The notes under the pieces are model-generated. The model saw only the letters and a program-made list of their open reading frames with translations, was not told the DNA's origin and did not search any database. From Lactococcus ileimucosae (GTDB lineage: Bacteria; Bacillota; Bacilli; Lactobacillales; Streptococcaceae), in assembly GCF_943193185.1 (NCBI RefSeq), contig NZ_CALPDE010000004.1, positions 1 through 64,000 of the forward strand: 64,000 bases of DNA, given 5' to 3'. Position numbers and translations under genes: made by a program. The stretch's first letter is position 1. Each line of letters begins with the position of its first letter. This document shows positions 29,283-39,094 of the stretch, in pieces.

Positions 29283-29306
29283 TAAAAACTCCCAAAGAGA
29301 GTTTAT
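29283..29306 (-). terminator. Possible terminator after the 1007-residue hydrolase
   Basis: AAACTC (29286-29291) and GAGTTT (29299-29304) form a 6-bp stem followed by a T-rich tract on the minus strand. A longer alternative pairing (AACTCCC with GGGAGTT) spans 29287-29326. Partial read-through into the regulator is possible. Confidence 0.5.
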
Positions 29307-29334
29307 TTTTAATTTCACTGGGAGTTAAATCTCA

Positions 29335-32300
29335 TCACGAGCCACTCGTAATTGTCGCCGAAACAATTTGTTTCATCTCCGTTTCTCCATCCACAGTATA
29401 TTGATTAGGTAACGGCATACTACTCAACGTTTCTGATTTCCAAGTTACTGCAACAATTTTTCCTAGCTCATAGCTATTACTCGAATTATCTGTCCGTTGA
29501 TAGCTTTGTCTCAACTCAACAGGCATACCAATAAGCCCTAATGTTTCTTCTGGATTACTCAAATCAATGGTCACGTCAGTCAAAATATCAATCGGAGGAG
29601 TTATAGGTTTGTTCATTCCTTGACTCCAATTAGGGATTTCATGCGGTCCATCTTCATTATAATTAAACCCGCCTCGCATCATCGTACTATCAATGATTTG
29701 ACTGGCTCCAAATGAAGTAGGATAGGTGCCACGTGGTCCTGTGGTGTTCCAAAAATAATTCTCACAAAATTGCCAAATTTCAGTCCCTCGAACAATGTAA
29801 CTCTCCAACAAAATTTTGGCTTCATCATAAAATCCTCGATTAATCAAACCGTGTGTCATTAATGAATTTGGCGCCCATTTGAGAACTGGATAACCGCAAA
29901 GTGACAGAGCTGGATTAATAATATCCAATGTAAACTGTTCCAATTGTTGTGCCTGTTCTGTCGGTAAATCTGGCAGAATCAAACCACTAGACAACATATT
30001 GGGCAAATCTGTTGTACTGCGAGGTACAGGTGGCTCAGAGAGATGCGAATTCCTTGCATGAATATACTTGTCTATATCATTATTATTTGGATCTACATCA
30101 ACACAACCTAAGAAAATATATTGCCAAATTCCTCGTTGATAATTATTATCTGGAAGATTTGCACCATTTCTTAGCACTTTCCTATTGATTTCTTGATTGG
30201 TACTATTTTGTGGATAAGAATATAAAGCTTCATGTGAAAGTGGATCACATGAAAGTGGATCACAAAACATCCAATCCGCATAATTTTTTAAATTAAACGC
30301 GTATAACTCTTGCCAATACGAAATTTCTGTCGCATATTCATTTCCCAGTAGCTCACAGATTTTTATCATATACTGGGTATCATTCATGACAGAAATCATA
30401 AATTCTGAATCCACTTCATTCTCAACATCTGTACTCTCGTAAATCCATCTTGGATGTTCAAATTTCCATTCCAGATGTCGTTTCAATGCTGGATAAAGTG
30501 CACCCAAGCGTGATAAATCTGGAGAAATATTGTGAATCATCCAGAGTGTTTGACCCATACGAACAGGCAATACTTCTCCCGAAAGGAAGCCGTTAGCATC
30601 CACCATAGACATAAACCCTTCCATCCCACTCCAAGCAATAGATGGATTAATATACATCAAATCTTGAATTTGGAGTAAGCCTTCCCATGAGTTATTAGGT
30701 GGAGTCATAGCTGCACCTGCACATTGACGACTTGGTTTACCCAAGGCTTGTTGGGTAAAGGCATATCCTGTTTCTGGAGTAGGTGCTAAAATATTACAGA
30801 TGAGATGCGTCCAAGCTGCGTAATACAAAATGCGGTGTTTCTCTGGTGTCACAACTTCACTGTGGTAAACAAAAGAACTTTCCAATCCCCATTCACTTGA
30901 AACAGGAACTTTAGATAACAAGTTGTCCCAATAAGTTTTACGTGAATTATAATGCGCAGTAATTGTTGTAGAAGCTTCACCAAGACCAACACCATTTAGG
31001 GCACGGATAATAGCTTGTTCTTCTCCCTCTTCACGGTTTGCATAACCTACTGCTAAACCAATAGAGGAAATAGAGGTTGGTATCCTGTATTTTCCAATAC
31101 CACTAACAAAAGTTGGTGGAATAATTTGTGCAGTTGCTTCTGTATCAATAGAGCCGTCTTCCGTAAGAGCAACCACTTTTATAGCTGTAATAAATAAATT
31201 TTGATTCCAGTCGCTATGCTGGGTATCTGTTTTCAAGACAACTTCGTTCACATCATCCCAGTAACACTTCAAATTATTGGTGTTATAATCCGTTGATGAG
31301 GTTGTTGAGTCGCGAAGCTCTATTTCTAAATATGAACCTGTTGCTTCGGATAAGCTAATGAGTCGTCCCAGCGTACTTTCATCAACAAAAAAGTCCGTAG
31401 TTGCTATCTTTCCAAGACCTTCAACACTTCCAGACAACTCCACTTTATGAGGAAACCAAGCTGACGTAATCGTGCTGCCTGATGCTTGTACATCATCTAT
31501 TTTCATAATAGCATTAAAACTGGAATCTTGGAAACCTGACTTCTTCTCTCTTAAATTCACGCCATTGTCACTTGTCCTGTTTGCGTTACCTTTAATGCCA
31601 TAGTAAGCCCCAAAACGTAAATCCATTGAGGGCTCAACAGGAGTAATCGCCTGATTATCAAAGTTATATTCAGGATTAGTTACCAAGCGACTAAAAGGAA
31701 GGGATAAATTTCGATATTCTTTTAAATTTGAGATATTGGTCGGATCATCATTTTTTAAAGTATCGACATCAACCGTAGGATCTCCATCAAAATTAATTCC
31801 TCCGATGTTCCCTTGTACACTTGAAGGGAGAGCTTGGGTAATTTCATAATTTGGCTCACTACAAGTTAACACTCCTAAAGTAATAAATTGTCCGACATCA
31901 CCTTTAAAGTTCATCGTAAGTGTAAATGTCTTACTCTCAAGGGTTGAATCGTTCCAATCTGACAAAGGTTCTGTTCCAGCAATCCCTTTTAAAGAATAGC
32001 TAAAAGCCTCTCCAAAACTACTATTTTGTGCTTGGCTTTCTGGTTGAATTGTAATAAGTTGGGCATTTTCCGCCTCACCTTGAACAAGTAACTCCCACGA
32101 AAGCTCAGCTGTAATCTGTGCAATTTTGATATTCAAATCTGAATATTTCCATGTTGCATATGCAAAGTTTTTAGATAGGGTTGCAGAGGTTCCACTTAGC
32201 GTTAAGGTTCCACCTAACGTGTCATAATTCATTGTGCCGCCTGAAATCAGCCAGCCATTATCTTGCTTAAAATCATCAAGAATGATTTCATCTAAAGGAG

Positions 32301-32358
32301 CTTGTACTCCTGCCGGTTGCATATCACTTCTTACATCAAAAAAAGTATTTTGAAACAT
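29335..32358 (-). CDS. Large putative (alpha/alpha)6-barrel glycoside hydrolase, apparently cytoplasmic
   Basis: I do not recognise a named family for this 1007-residue protein. Residues 1-430 are beta-rich (NFKGDVGQFITLGV, YLEIELRDSTTS), like sandwich domains that precede helical-barrel glycosidases. Residues about 490-880 are helical with repeated aromatic-acidic motifs that resemble GH63/GH37-type barrels: ILYYAAWTHLICN, NNSWEGLLQIQDLMYI and YPALKRHLEWKFEHP. The final 100 residues (VTIDLSNPEETLGLIGMPVE ... VAVTWKS ... YTVDGE) look like a bacterial Ig-like (Big_4) module, which is odd for a protein with no signal peptide or anchor. An in-frame stop 8 codons upstream excludes an N-terminal extension. 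It contains a 15-base tandem duplication giving CDPLSCDPLS. Neighbours are a ROK kinase, an RpiR regulator and a PTS IIC. Confidence 0.75.
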   Translation of the reverse strand: MFQNTFFDVRSDMQPAGVQAPLDEIILDDFKQDNGWLISGGTMNYDTLGGTLTLSGTSATLSKNFAYATWKYSDLNIKIAQITAELSWELLVQGEAENAQLITIQPESQAQNSSFGEAFSYSLKGIAGTEPLSDWNDSTLESKTFTLTMNFKGDVGQFITLGVLTCSEPNYEITQALPSSVQGNIGGINFDGDPTVDVDTLKNDDPTNISNLKEYRNLSLPFSRLVTNPEYNFDNQAITPVEPSMDLRFGAYYGIKGNANRTSDNGVNLREKKSGFQDSSFNAIMKIDDVQASGSTITSAWFPHKVELSGSVEGLGKIATTDFFVDESTLGRLISLSEATGSYLEIELRDSTTSSTDYNTNNLKCYWDDVNEVVLKTDTQHSDWNQNLFITAIKVVALTEDGSIDTEATAQIIPPTFVSGIGKYRIPTSISSIGLAVGYANREEGEEQAIIRALNGVGLGEASTTITAHYNSRKTYWDNLLSKVPVSSEWGLESSFVYHSEVVTPEKHRILYYAAWTHLICNILAPTPETGYAFTQQALGKPSRQCAGAAMTPPNNSWEGLLQIQDLMYINPSIAWSGMEGFMSMVDANGFLSGEVLPVRMGQTLWMIHNISPDLSRLGALYPALKRHLEWKFEHPRWIYESTDVENEVDSEFMISVMNDTQYMIKICELLGNEYATEISYWQELYAFNLKNYADWMFCDPLSCDPLSHEALYSYPQNSTNQEINRKVLRNGANLPDNNYQRGIWQYIFLGCVDVDPNNNDIDKYIHARNSHLSEPPVPRSTTDLPNMLSSGLILPDLPTEQAQQLEQFTLDIINPALSLCGYPVLKWAPNSLMTHGLINRGFYDEAKILLESYIVRGTEIWQFCENYFWNTTGPRGTYPTSFGASQIIDSTMMRGGFNYNEDGPHEIPNWSQGMNKPITPPIDILTDVTIDLSNPEETLGLIGMPVELRQSYQRTDNSSNSYELGKIVAVTWKSETLSSMPLPNQYTVDGETEMKQIVSATITSGS
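30235..30264. repeat. In-frame 15-bp tandem duplication in the hydrolase gene
   Basis: TGAAAGTGGATCACA occurs twice without a gap (30235-30249 and 30250-30264). It encodes a repeated five-residue unit, CDPLS, and looks like a recent slippage event. Confidence 0.9.
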
Positions 32359-32498
32359 AAAACTGCCTTTCTTTATTAAGGTCTAAAACATGGCAACTCA
32401 CAACTTGTTTGTTTTTGAATCTCCTTTCTTGATTAAAAAATCAACTTTCAATTTTTTATATTACCTGCATTGTAGCCATATCAAATGACCCGCAACTC

Positions 32499-33386
32499 CT
32501 ACTTTCTCCCCTTTCTTTTTTCATCTATTTTTGAAGCTGCTAATGCAAAATTCCCTATTGTCGCAGAACCGTTATTTTCTACACTCGGTAGTGTGATGTA
32601 ATCATCTATCCCACAAGGTAAGCTTACGTAACCATTAAGCAATTCTATAAAATGTCTCTGAACTTTTTCGAGCATTAAGGGCTGTGACATGACACCGCCT
32701 CCAAGAATAATACGCTCAGGCACTAAGGTCAAAGTGGCATTTACAGCTGCTTGTGCAATATAATAAGCAATCAATTCCCATACTTCATGATTCGCTTCAA
32801 CTTCTTCACCACGTTTCTGAAGACGTGCAGCGATTGTCGGTCCAGAAGCGAGACCTTCCAAACAATCATTATGGAAAGGACAGATACCTTCAAAATTCGT
32901 ATCTTTTGGATGGCGTTTAACTGTTTGGTGCCCCATTTCAGCATGTCCACGCCCTCCAATAAAGCTTCTTTTTTGAGTTGCGCCTCCTCCAATACCTGTA
33001 CCTATCGTAAAATAAACGACATCTTGAAGCCCTGTTTTAACCATCTCACCATAAGCAGAAGCATTGACATCTGTCGTAAAAGCAACCGGAACATTTAATT
33101 CATCACTAATCTTGCCAAGAAGATTTATGCCTCCCCAATCTGGTTTAGGTGTCGTGGTGATATAACCATAAGTTGGACTATCAACGTTAATATCGAGTGG
33201 TCCAAATGAACCTAAGCCAATTGCTTCAACAGGATTCTCCTTAAAAAACGCGATTGTCTTACTTATTGTTTCTTCAGGATGTGTTGTAGGAATCTGATGT
33301 GTTTTAATGATTCCATAATCTTCATCACCAACAGCAAGTACAAATTTTGTTCCGCCTGCTTCAATTGACCCATAATATTTTGACAT
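32499..33386 (-). CDS. ROK family sugar kinase (fructokinase-like)
   Basis: This 295-residue enzyme phosphorylates a hexose with ATP. The N-terminal phosphate-binding block IEAGGTKFVLAVG (about residue 6) is typical, as are the catalytic region TDVNASAYGE and the ROK zinc motif (HPKDTNFEGICPFHNDCLEG, about residues 150-170). The last has the form seen in fructokinases. I start it at 33386, with GAGGAA upstream, instead of 13 codons earlier. A CcpA-type site overlaps its promoter. It leads the sugar locus and is likely to act on a hexose released by the downstream hydrolase. Confidence 0.9.
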   Translation of the reverse strand: MSKYYGSIEAGGTKFVLAVGDEDYGIIKTHQIPTTHPEETISKTIAFFKENPVEAIGLGSFGPLDINVDSPTYGYITTTPKPDWGGINLLGKISDELNVPVAFTTDVNASAYGEMVKTGLQDVVYFTIGTGIGGGATQKRSFIGGRGHAEMGHQTVKRHPKDTNFEGICPFHNDCLEGLASGPTIAARLQKRGEEVEANHEVWELIAYYIAQAAVNATLTLVPERIILGGGVMSQPLMLEKVQRHFIELLNGYVSLPCGIDDYITLPSVENNGSATIGNFALAASKIDEKRKGRK

Positions 33387-33441
33387 TTTTTTTATTTCCT
33401 CAAATCTAAAAAAAAATTTGTACACTTCCTTATTTAAATTA

Positions 33442-33468
33442 AGTATAACAAATTCGTTTGCGCTTACA
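33442..33468 (-). promoter_or_regulatory. Promoter and cre-like site of the ROK kinase
   Basis: On the minus strand TATACT (33442-33447) is a good -10. Directly upstream TGTAAGCGCAAACG (33455-33468) matches the CcpA cre consensus at all but the last position, so catabolite repression of the sugar locus is likely. Confidence 0.65.
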
Positions 33469-33566
33469 TACTAATATGACATAGAATACAATAATTGTAA
33501 AAACTGTCACAAAAAAATCATTTTGGATAAACAAAAAGCCAGAAGCACTTCTGCTTACTGACTTGT

Positions 33567-34034
33567 CTAACGGTTATATGCCTTAAGCTGGCGAGCTATA
33601 TCACGGTTTTGCTCTTTACGTTTTAAGGTTTCACGCTTATCGTATTGTTTTTTACCGCGAGCTAGGCCCATAAGCACTTTAGCAAAACCGTTTTTGAGAT
33701 AAACTTTCAGGGGAATAAAAGTAATTCCTGTCCCTGCGAGTTCTTTCTCAATTTTGGCAATTTCTTTTTTATGGAACAAAAGTTTACGAGTACGTAACTC
33801 ATCTACATTAAAAATATTTCCCTGCTCAAAAGGAGCAATATGAACGTTAGAAAGCCAAACTTCTCCGTTTCTTACACGCGCAAAGCCATCCTTTAGCTGT
33901 ATTTTGGCTTGACGAACCGACTTAATCTCTGTTCCTGTTAAAACGATGCCTGCCTCAAAAGTCTCAAAAATTTCATAATCATGCCGCGCTTTTTTATTTT
34001 GCGCTAAGGGCTTGTCTACTGTGTTTTTTACCAT
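33567..34034 (-). CDS. smpB: SsrA-binding protein SmpB
   Basis: SmpB escorts tmRNA to stalled ribosomes for trans-translation. The 155-residue protein has the OB-fold core with [22 protein letters not shown] split across residues 13-35, the [16 protein letters not shown] block and the basic tail ([18 protein letters not shown]) that enters the decoding site. The ATG has no Shine-Dalgarno; an extended -10 box ends six bases before it, so the mRNA is predicted to be leaderless. The tmRNA gene is not in this window. Confidence 0.96.
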   Translation of the reverse strand: MVKNTVDKPLAQNKKARHDYEIFETFEAGIVLTGTEIKSVRQAKIQLKDGFARVRNGEVWLSNVHIAPFEQGNIFNVDELRTRKLLFHKKEIAKIEKELAGTGITFIPLKVYLKNGFAKVLMGLARGKKQYDKRETLKRKEQNRDIARQLKAYNR

Positions 34035-34040
34035 GATTTT

Positions 34041-34049
34041 ATTATAACA
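34041..34049 (-). promoter_or_regulatory. Extended -10 promoter abutting smpB
   Basis: TGTTATAAT on the minus strand ends six bases before the smpB ATG. Transcription would start at or next to the A of the start codon. Confidence 0.65.
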
Positions 34050-34236
34050 GAAAAATAGAGAAGGTGCTTTTCATCAATTTATTATGACAGTCTCCCTCAA
34101 AAAATACCGTTTTTGAAGGAAACCCAACAAGAGGTTTACCTTTTAGGTGCAATGAGAACAGCCCATAATAGCAGAAAAGGAGACTTGCTGTATTTCCTCC
34201 CAAAAGCGAAGCTGTTATTAAGCACTCATTTATCCA

Positions 34237-35877
<1,641 letters not shown>

Positions 35878-35910
35878 TCAAAAGCTTCATTTACACAAGA
35901 GAAAGCCTTC

Positions 35911-35948
35911 TGATAACGTTTGCATCTGTTTCTTGAAAAGGGTATAAT
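35911..35948 (+). promoter_or_regulatory. Promoter and cre site of ptcB-ptcA
   Basis: TTGCAT (35920-35925) and TATAAT (35943-35948) have a 17-base spacer. The cre sequence TGATAACGTTTGCA (35911-35924) overlaps the -35, so CcpA would compete with RNA polymerase. Confidence 0.8.
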
Positions 35949-35983
35949 GAAACCACAAATTTTAAAAAAGAGGTATTTACATT

Positions 35984-36304
35984 ATGGCAGATAAAGTTAT
36001 CGCGCTCGCCTGTGCTGCAGGACTGTCCACATCATTATTGGTTTCAAAAATGCAAAAAGCGGCCGAAGCTTCAGGCAAAAACTACGAGATTTTTGCAAAA
36101 TCAACAGCCGACATTGATAACATGTTAACAGCTAATCCTAAACCAGATGTGCTCCTCTTAGGACCACAAGTTGCTTTCATGAAGGCAGAAGTACAGAAAA
36201 AAGCGGAAGCAGCCGGTGTACCGATGGATGTAATCAATATGCAGGACTACGGCATGATGCGCGGCGATAATGTCTTAGCCAATGCTGAGAACTTAATGAA
36301 ATAG
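35984..36304 (+). CDS. ptcB: PTS cellobiose-family IIB subunit
   Basis: IIB passes the phosphate from IIA to the incoming sugar bound by a IIC protein. The 106-residue protein has the phosphocysteine loop ALACAAGLSTSLLVSKM with Cys10, and the PDVLLLGPQVAFM segment. It is followed 25 bases later by the IIA gene. No IIC is adjacent, as in the lactococcal ptcBA locus where PtcB and PtcA serve several IIC proteins. Confidence 0.93.
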   Translation: MADKVIALACAAGLSTSLLVSKMQKAAEASGKNYEIFAKSTADIDNMLTANPKPDVLLLGPQVAFMKAEVQKKAEAAGVPMDVINMQDYGMMRGDNVLANAENLMK

Positions 36305-36329
36305 GCACTATAGTCAGAAAGAGAAGAAA

Positions 36330-36656
36330 ATGAACGAAGAATATATGAATGTTGTCATGGGCATTATCATGCATGGCGGTAATGCAAAAGGCTTAGCTTA
36401 TCAAGCCATCCAACAGGCTAAAGAGGGAAATTTTGACACAGCACACGAATCTTTGCAACAAGCCAACGATGAGTTACGCGAGGCACACGATGTCCAAACA
36501 GATCTTTTAACACGTGTGGCTCAAGGCGAAGTGATTGAGCTAAATCTTTATATGGTACATGCCCAAGATCATCTCATGACAGCCATTGCTTTTAAAGACA
36601 TGGCTACCGAATTCATCGGTCAAGAGGAACGTCTCCAAGCTTTGGAAGAAAAGTAA
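36330..36656 (+). CDS. ptcA: PTS lactose/cellobiose-family IIA subunit
   Basis: IIA takes phosphate from HPr. This 108-residue helical protein carries the active-site block VHAQDHLMTAI, with the phosphohistidine at about residue 77, and the conserved GNAKGLAYQAI segment. It is the second gene of the ptcBA pair. Its terminator has been split by an insertion sequence 11 bases after the stop codon, so transcription may now read into the element. Confidence 0.93.
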   Translation: MNEEYMNVVMGIIMHGGNAKGLAYQAIQQAKEGNFDTAHESLQQANDELREAHDVQTDLLTRVAQGEVIELNLYMVHAQDHLMTAIAFKDMATEFIGQEERLQALEEK

Positions 36657-36708
36657 AAAAGCTGTTATGTCAAGCTCCAAGTAAAATAGACAGTTAAGAA
36701 AAGCCTAT

Positions 36709-37640
36709 TTAGTTTTGATGTTCAATAAGGTATGCACTCCGATATTCCATAGGAGTCATGCCTTTTAATTTTTCTTGTGGACGGTCATAATTGTACCAAC
36801 AGATGAAAGCATCCACCTATTTCAATAAAGCTTGTTCATTTTCAGGAACATGGAGTTCCAATGACTCACTCTTGAGATGTGAAAAGAAATTCTCACAAGG
36901 CGCATTGTCATAACAGTTCCCTTTACGAGAATGGGAAGTCATGACATTATGCCTATATAATTTCTTGATATAAGTACGGTTGGTATATTGAAAGCCTTGG
37001 TCAGAGTGTAAAATGCAAGGGAGTTCGGTCTTCCATTGTGTATCAAAAACCAAGTCTAAGTTATCAAAGACCAGCTTATTATCATTGAAACGAGAAATTG
37101 TATATGCTAGAATAGAGTTATCATAAAGGTCTTTAATGACGCTGAGGAAGCATCGACCGCTTTTATGATAAATATAGCTGACGTCCGTGACTAACTTCTC
37201 GTTAGGCCTTGTGGCGACAAAGTTTTGAGCAAGGGCGTTTGGCATAACGACTCTTGCTTTTTCATTTCTTTCTTGTTTGGTGCAGGAAGTAAAGCGTTTC
37301 TTGCGAATGGGCGATTTTAAGCCAAGAATTTGCATATAACGTAGTACGGTCTTTGGATTGAGAAACACACCCTGAAGTCGTTTAAATTGCATGGTAATGT
37401 AACGATAACCTTTCTCATGTGCTTCAAAAATCTCTTTGATGAGTATTGCTATGTCCTGTTTGTAGGCTTTGTATAAAGGTTTTCCATTATTTATCTAGGC
37501 ATAGAATCCACTTCTAGAAACATTGAAATAGCGACAAAGTAAGCTTACACTATAAACAAGTTTTAGTTCGTCAATCACATGAAATTTCAGCGCTCGTTCA
37601 ATGTTTTGAGGAGCGCTTGGTATTTTTTTAGGATATCATT
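36709..37640 (-). pseudogene. IS3-family transposase orfB with two in-frame amber stops
   Basis: Read in the -1 frame from orfA, the sequence encodes a complete IS3 transposase. It has ERALKFHVIDELKL, RYFNVSRSGFYA, the DDE core (TDVSY, LHSDQG, CENFFSHLKSE) and the C-terminal CWYNYDRPQEKLKGMTPMEY, ending at 36709. Two TAG codons interrupt it. One, at 37495-37497, replaces the tryptophan expected after SRSGFYA. The other, at 36817-36819, falls after ENEQALLK where Glu or Gln is expected. The longest uninterrupted piece from an ATG is 36817-37392. The catalytic residues remain, so inactivation is probably recent. Confidence 0.88.
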
Positions 37641-37862
37641 CTCCATGCGTAAGAATTTATTCTGATCTTCGAGAGACATTTCGTTAAGCTTGATATTTTC
37701 TTTGTAGAGAGCAAGCCATTTTTTCAGTTGGGTCACCGAGCGGATACCTAGATTAAGGCATGTCTGTCTCTGACTTCCATATTCTCCGCTGAGATATTTT
37801 TCTACTGCTTTAAGTTTAAATTTATAGTCATATTTCTTGAATTGACTTCCTTTTTGAGCCAT
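37587..37862 (-). CDS. IS3-family transposase subunit OrfA
   Basis: This 91-residue protein has an N-terminal helix-turn-helix (YKFKLKAVEKYLSGEYGSQR) that binds the element's ends and a C-terminal leucine-zipper-like helix (NKFLRMENDILKKYQ). AGGAGG precedes the ATG. A run of seven A on the coding strand (plus 37622-37630 region) lies near the 3' end, the usual place for the -1 frameshift that fuses OrfA to OrfB. OrfA alone is thought to inhibit transposition. Confidence 0.9.
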   Translation of the reverse strand: MAQKGSQFKKYDYKFKLKAVEKYLSGEYGSQRQTCLNLGIRSVTQLKKWLALYKENIKLNEMSLEDQNKFLRMENDILKKYQALLKTLNER

Positions 37863-38002
37863 AACAAAAGAACCTCCTAAAATAGATTACCATAGCCTTT
37901 TCTATAGTGTCTATTTTACTTGGAGCTTGACATAGGAGCTTTTTTTAATCATAACAAACCAACTTTTAATCCGTATCCAGAATTATTAGCATAACTTTTT
38001 AA

Positions 38003-38221
38003 GGACTTCAAGTTACACATTCAAATATTAGGAAACTCTCTCGGGACAGCATTTCTGTTGTATCCCGTGGGGCAGTCAACGTTACAGATATCTTACGTAA
38101 AACCAAGGAGTTCTTCTTCCCTACCTCACTTAATTCTGTTCTTGTATCGGCAATGGTAATGCTAGTAACTACTTGTTTTTGCTGCAGCTCTTTCAGCTTT
38201 ATTCTTCAAACTTTTCATTGA
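38003..38221 (+). pseudogene. Possible gene remnant next to the insertion sequence
   Basis: This frame is open for 72 codons before TGA but has no start codon or ribosome binding site. It reads through RDSISVVSRGAVNVTDILRK, then KEFFFPTSLNSVLVSAM, then a hydrophobic end. The pattern of polar helix followed by one membrane span looks coding, but I cannot name a family, and the opposite strand also has a coding-like frame. It may be the tail of a gene lost by rearrangement. The rest of the 316-base gap holds nothing else I can support. Confidence 0.3.
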
Positions 38222-38230
38222 CTACCCCAT

Positions 38231-38268
38231 TTAAAAAAGCGACTTTCTTTAAAGAAAACCGCTTTTAA
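38231..38268 (-). terminator. Terminator overlapping the 3' end of the second RpiR gene
   Basis: AAAAGCG and CGCTTTTTT form the outer stem of a hairpin that includes the stop codon region at 38249 and ends in a T tract on the minus strand. Confidence 0.75.
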
Positions 38269-39046
38269 ATGTCTTGCCCTTTTCACTATTATTTTTATTT
38301 TTTTCTTGCCGAAAACTATGTGTTCGATGCGCCAGCCGTTCCAAAAGGGCAACAACAGGTAACTGTGTCGTCAGCTGCCCCAAAGCATGTACTTTAGAGC
38401 TTTCGGCTGCTACATTATAAGGGATAGCAACATCTGCCATATTAGACAAAGTATTATTCATTTCATTAGTAATCGAAATGACTTTTACACCATCTCTTTT
38501 ATAAGACGCAACAGAGCCAATTATGAAGTTGGTTTTCCCTGAGATAGAAAGAGCAACAACTGTCATCGATTGAGCATTATTCGTCATCAAGGGCTGGTAA
38601 GGATCGGTCACTTCAAACGCAGGAAGTCCTGCATTATTAAAATACTTTGTACCGTAGTCAGCTAGAGCTCCAGAGGTTCCGACACCGATAAAAACAGTAT
38701 ATTCAGTTTCCTCCAAGAGCTTTGCGGCTTCATCGATGAGTTTCAAATACTCTGGATTCCGTAAACGTTTCGTAAAAAGTTCAAAGGCGAGAAGATTATC
38801 ATATTCTGCAGCATCTGCTTTCAGCGAAACTTTGTCTCTTTGAGCACGCAGATACCCCTTCATCTCATTCCAGCCTGAAAAGCCTAACTTACGTGTCATA
38901 CGTACAATCGTAGTTGGAGAAACATGAACAGAAGAAGCAAATTCACGAATAGTCATTTTCATAATGCATTCAGGTTCTTTTAACACTTGTTCAAAAACCA
39001 TACTTTCAAGATCGTTAAGCTTATTTAAGTGACTGTCTTCAATCAT
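38249..39046 (-). CDS. MurR/RpiR family transcriptional regulator
   Basis: This 265-residue regulator has an N-terminal helix-turn-helix (VSPTTIVRMTRKLGFSGWNEMK, read in two parts near residue 47) and a C-terminal SIS domain (FIGVGTSGALADYG and ALSISGKTNFIIG). In lactococci a regulator of this family lies in the ptc-bgl region, so it may control cellobiose and beta-glucoside genes. Its tail after residue 240 is polar and Lys/Asn-rich and runs into the terminator, which may mean the original C-terminus was shorter. A palindrome overlaps its promoter. Confidence 0.88.
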   Translation of the reverse strand: MIEDSHLNKLNDLESMVFEQVLKEPECIMKMTIREFASSVHVSPTTIVRMTRKLGFSGWNEMKGYLRAQRDKVSLKADAAEYDNLLAFELFTKRLRNPEYLKLIDEAAKLLEETEYTVFIGVGTSGALADYGTKYFNNAGLPAFEVTDPYQPLMTNNAQSMTVVALSISGKTNFIIGSVASYKRDGVKVISITNEMNNTLSNMADVAIPYNVAAESSKVHALGQLTTQLPVVALLERLAHRTHSFRQEKNKNNSEKGKTFKSGFL

Positions 39047-39081
39047 TCATTTCTCCTTATCAACTGTTTTTGGTTACTTCA

Positions 39082-39094
39082 GTATATCATATAC
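39082..39094. promoter_or_regulatory. Palindrome over the RpiR regulator promoter
   Basis: GTATATCATATAC is an odd-centred palindrome that overlaps a minus-strand -10 (TATACT). A related sequence, ATATATGATACGAA, lies at 39148-39161. Autoregulation is a reasonable inference. Confidence 0.5.

Larger units (their letters stand above)
36668..37932. mobile_element. IS3-family insertion sequence, transposase defective
   Basis: The element is 1265 bp long and has perfect 25-bp terminal inverted repeats (36668-36692 and 37908-37932, beginning TGTCAAGCTCC). It carries orfA and, in the -1 frame, orfB. No clear target duplication of 3 bases or more is visible: the flanks are TTA and TAG, and a shared TA could be a duplication or part of the ends. 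The orientation of its genes is opposite to ptcBA. I cannot name the element; the organisation fits the IS150-like branch of IS3. Confidence 0.92.
36657..37946 (+). terminator. ptcA terminator split by an insertion sequence
   Basis: AAAAAAGCT before the element (about 36656-36664) and AGCTTTTTTT after it (about 37937-37946) are the two arms of a typical terminator with its T tract. The insertion sequence sits in the loop. The intact hairpin would read AAAAAAGCT-GTTATAGG-AGCTTTTTT. Confidence 0.8.

Noticed and set aside
29335-32358. Secreted surface protein for the 1007-residue hydrolase
   Set aside because: The Ig-like end suggests secretion, but there is no signal peptide, an in-frame stop excludes an extension, and no sortase or lipoprotein signal is present.
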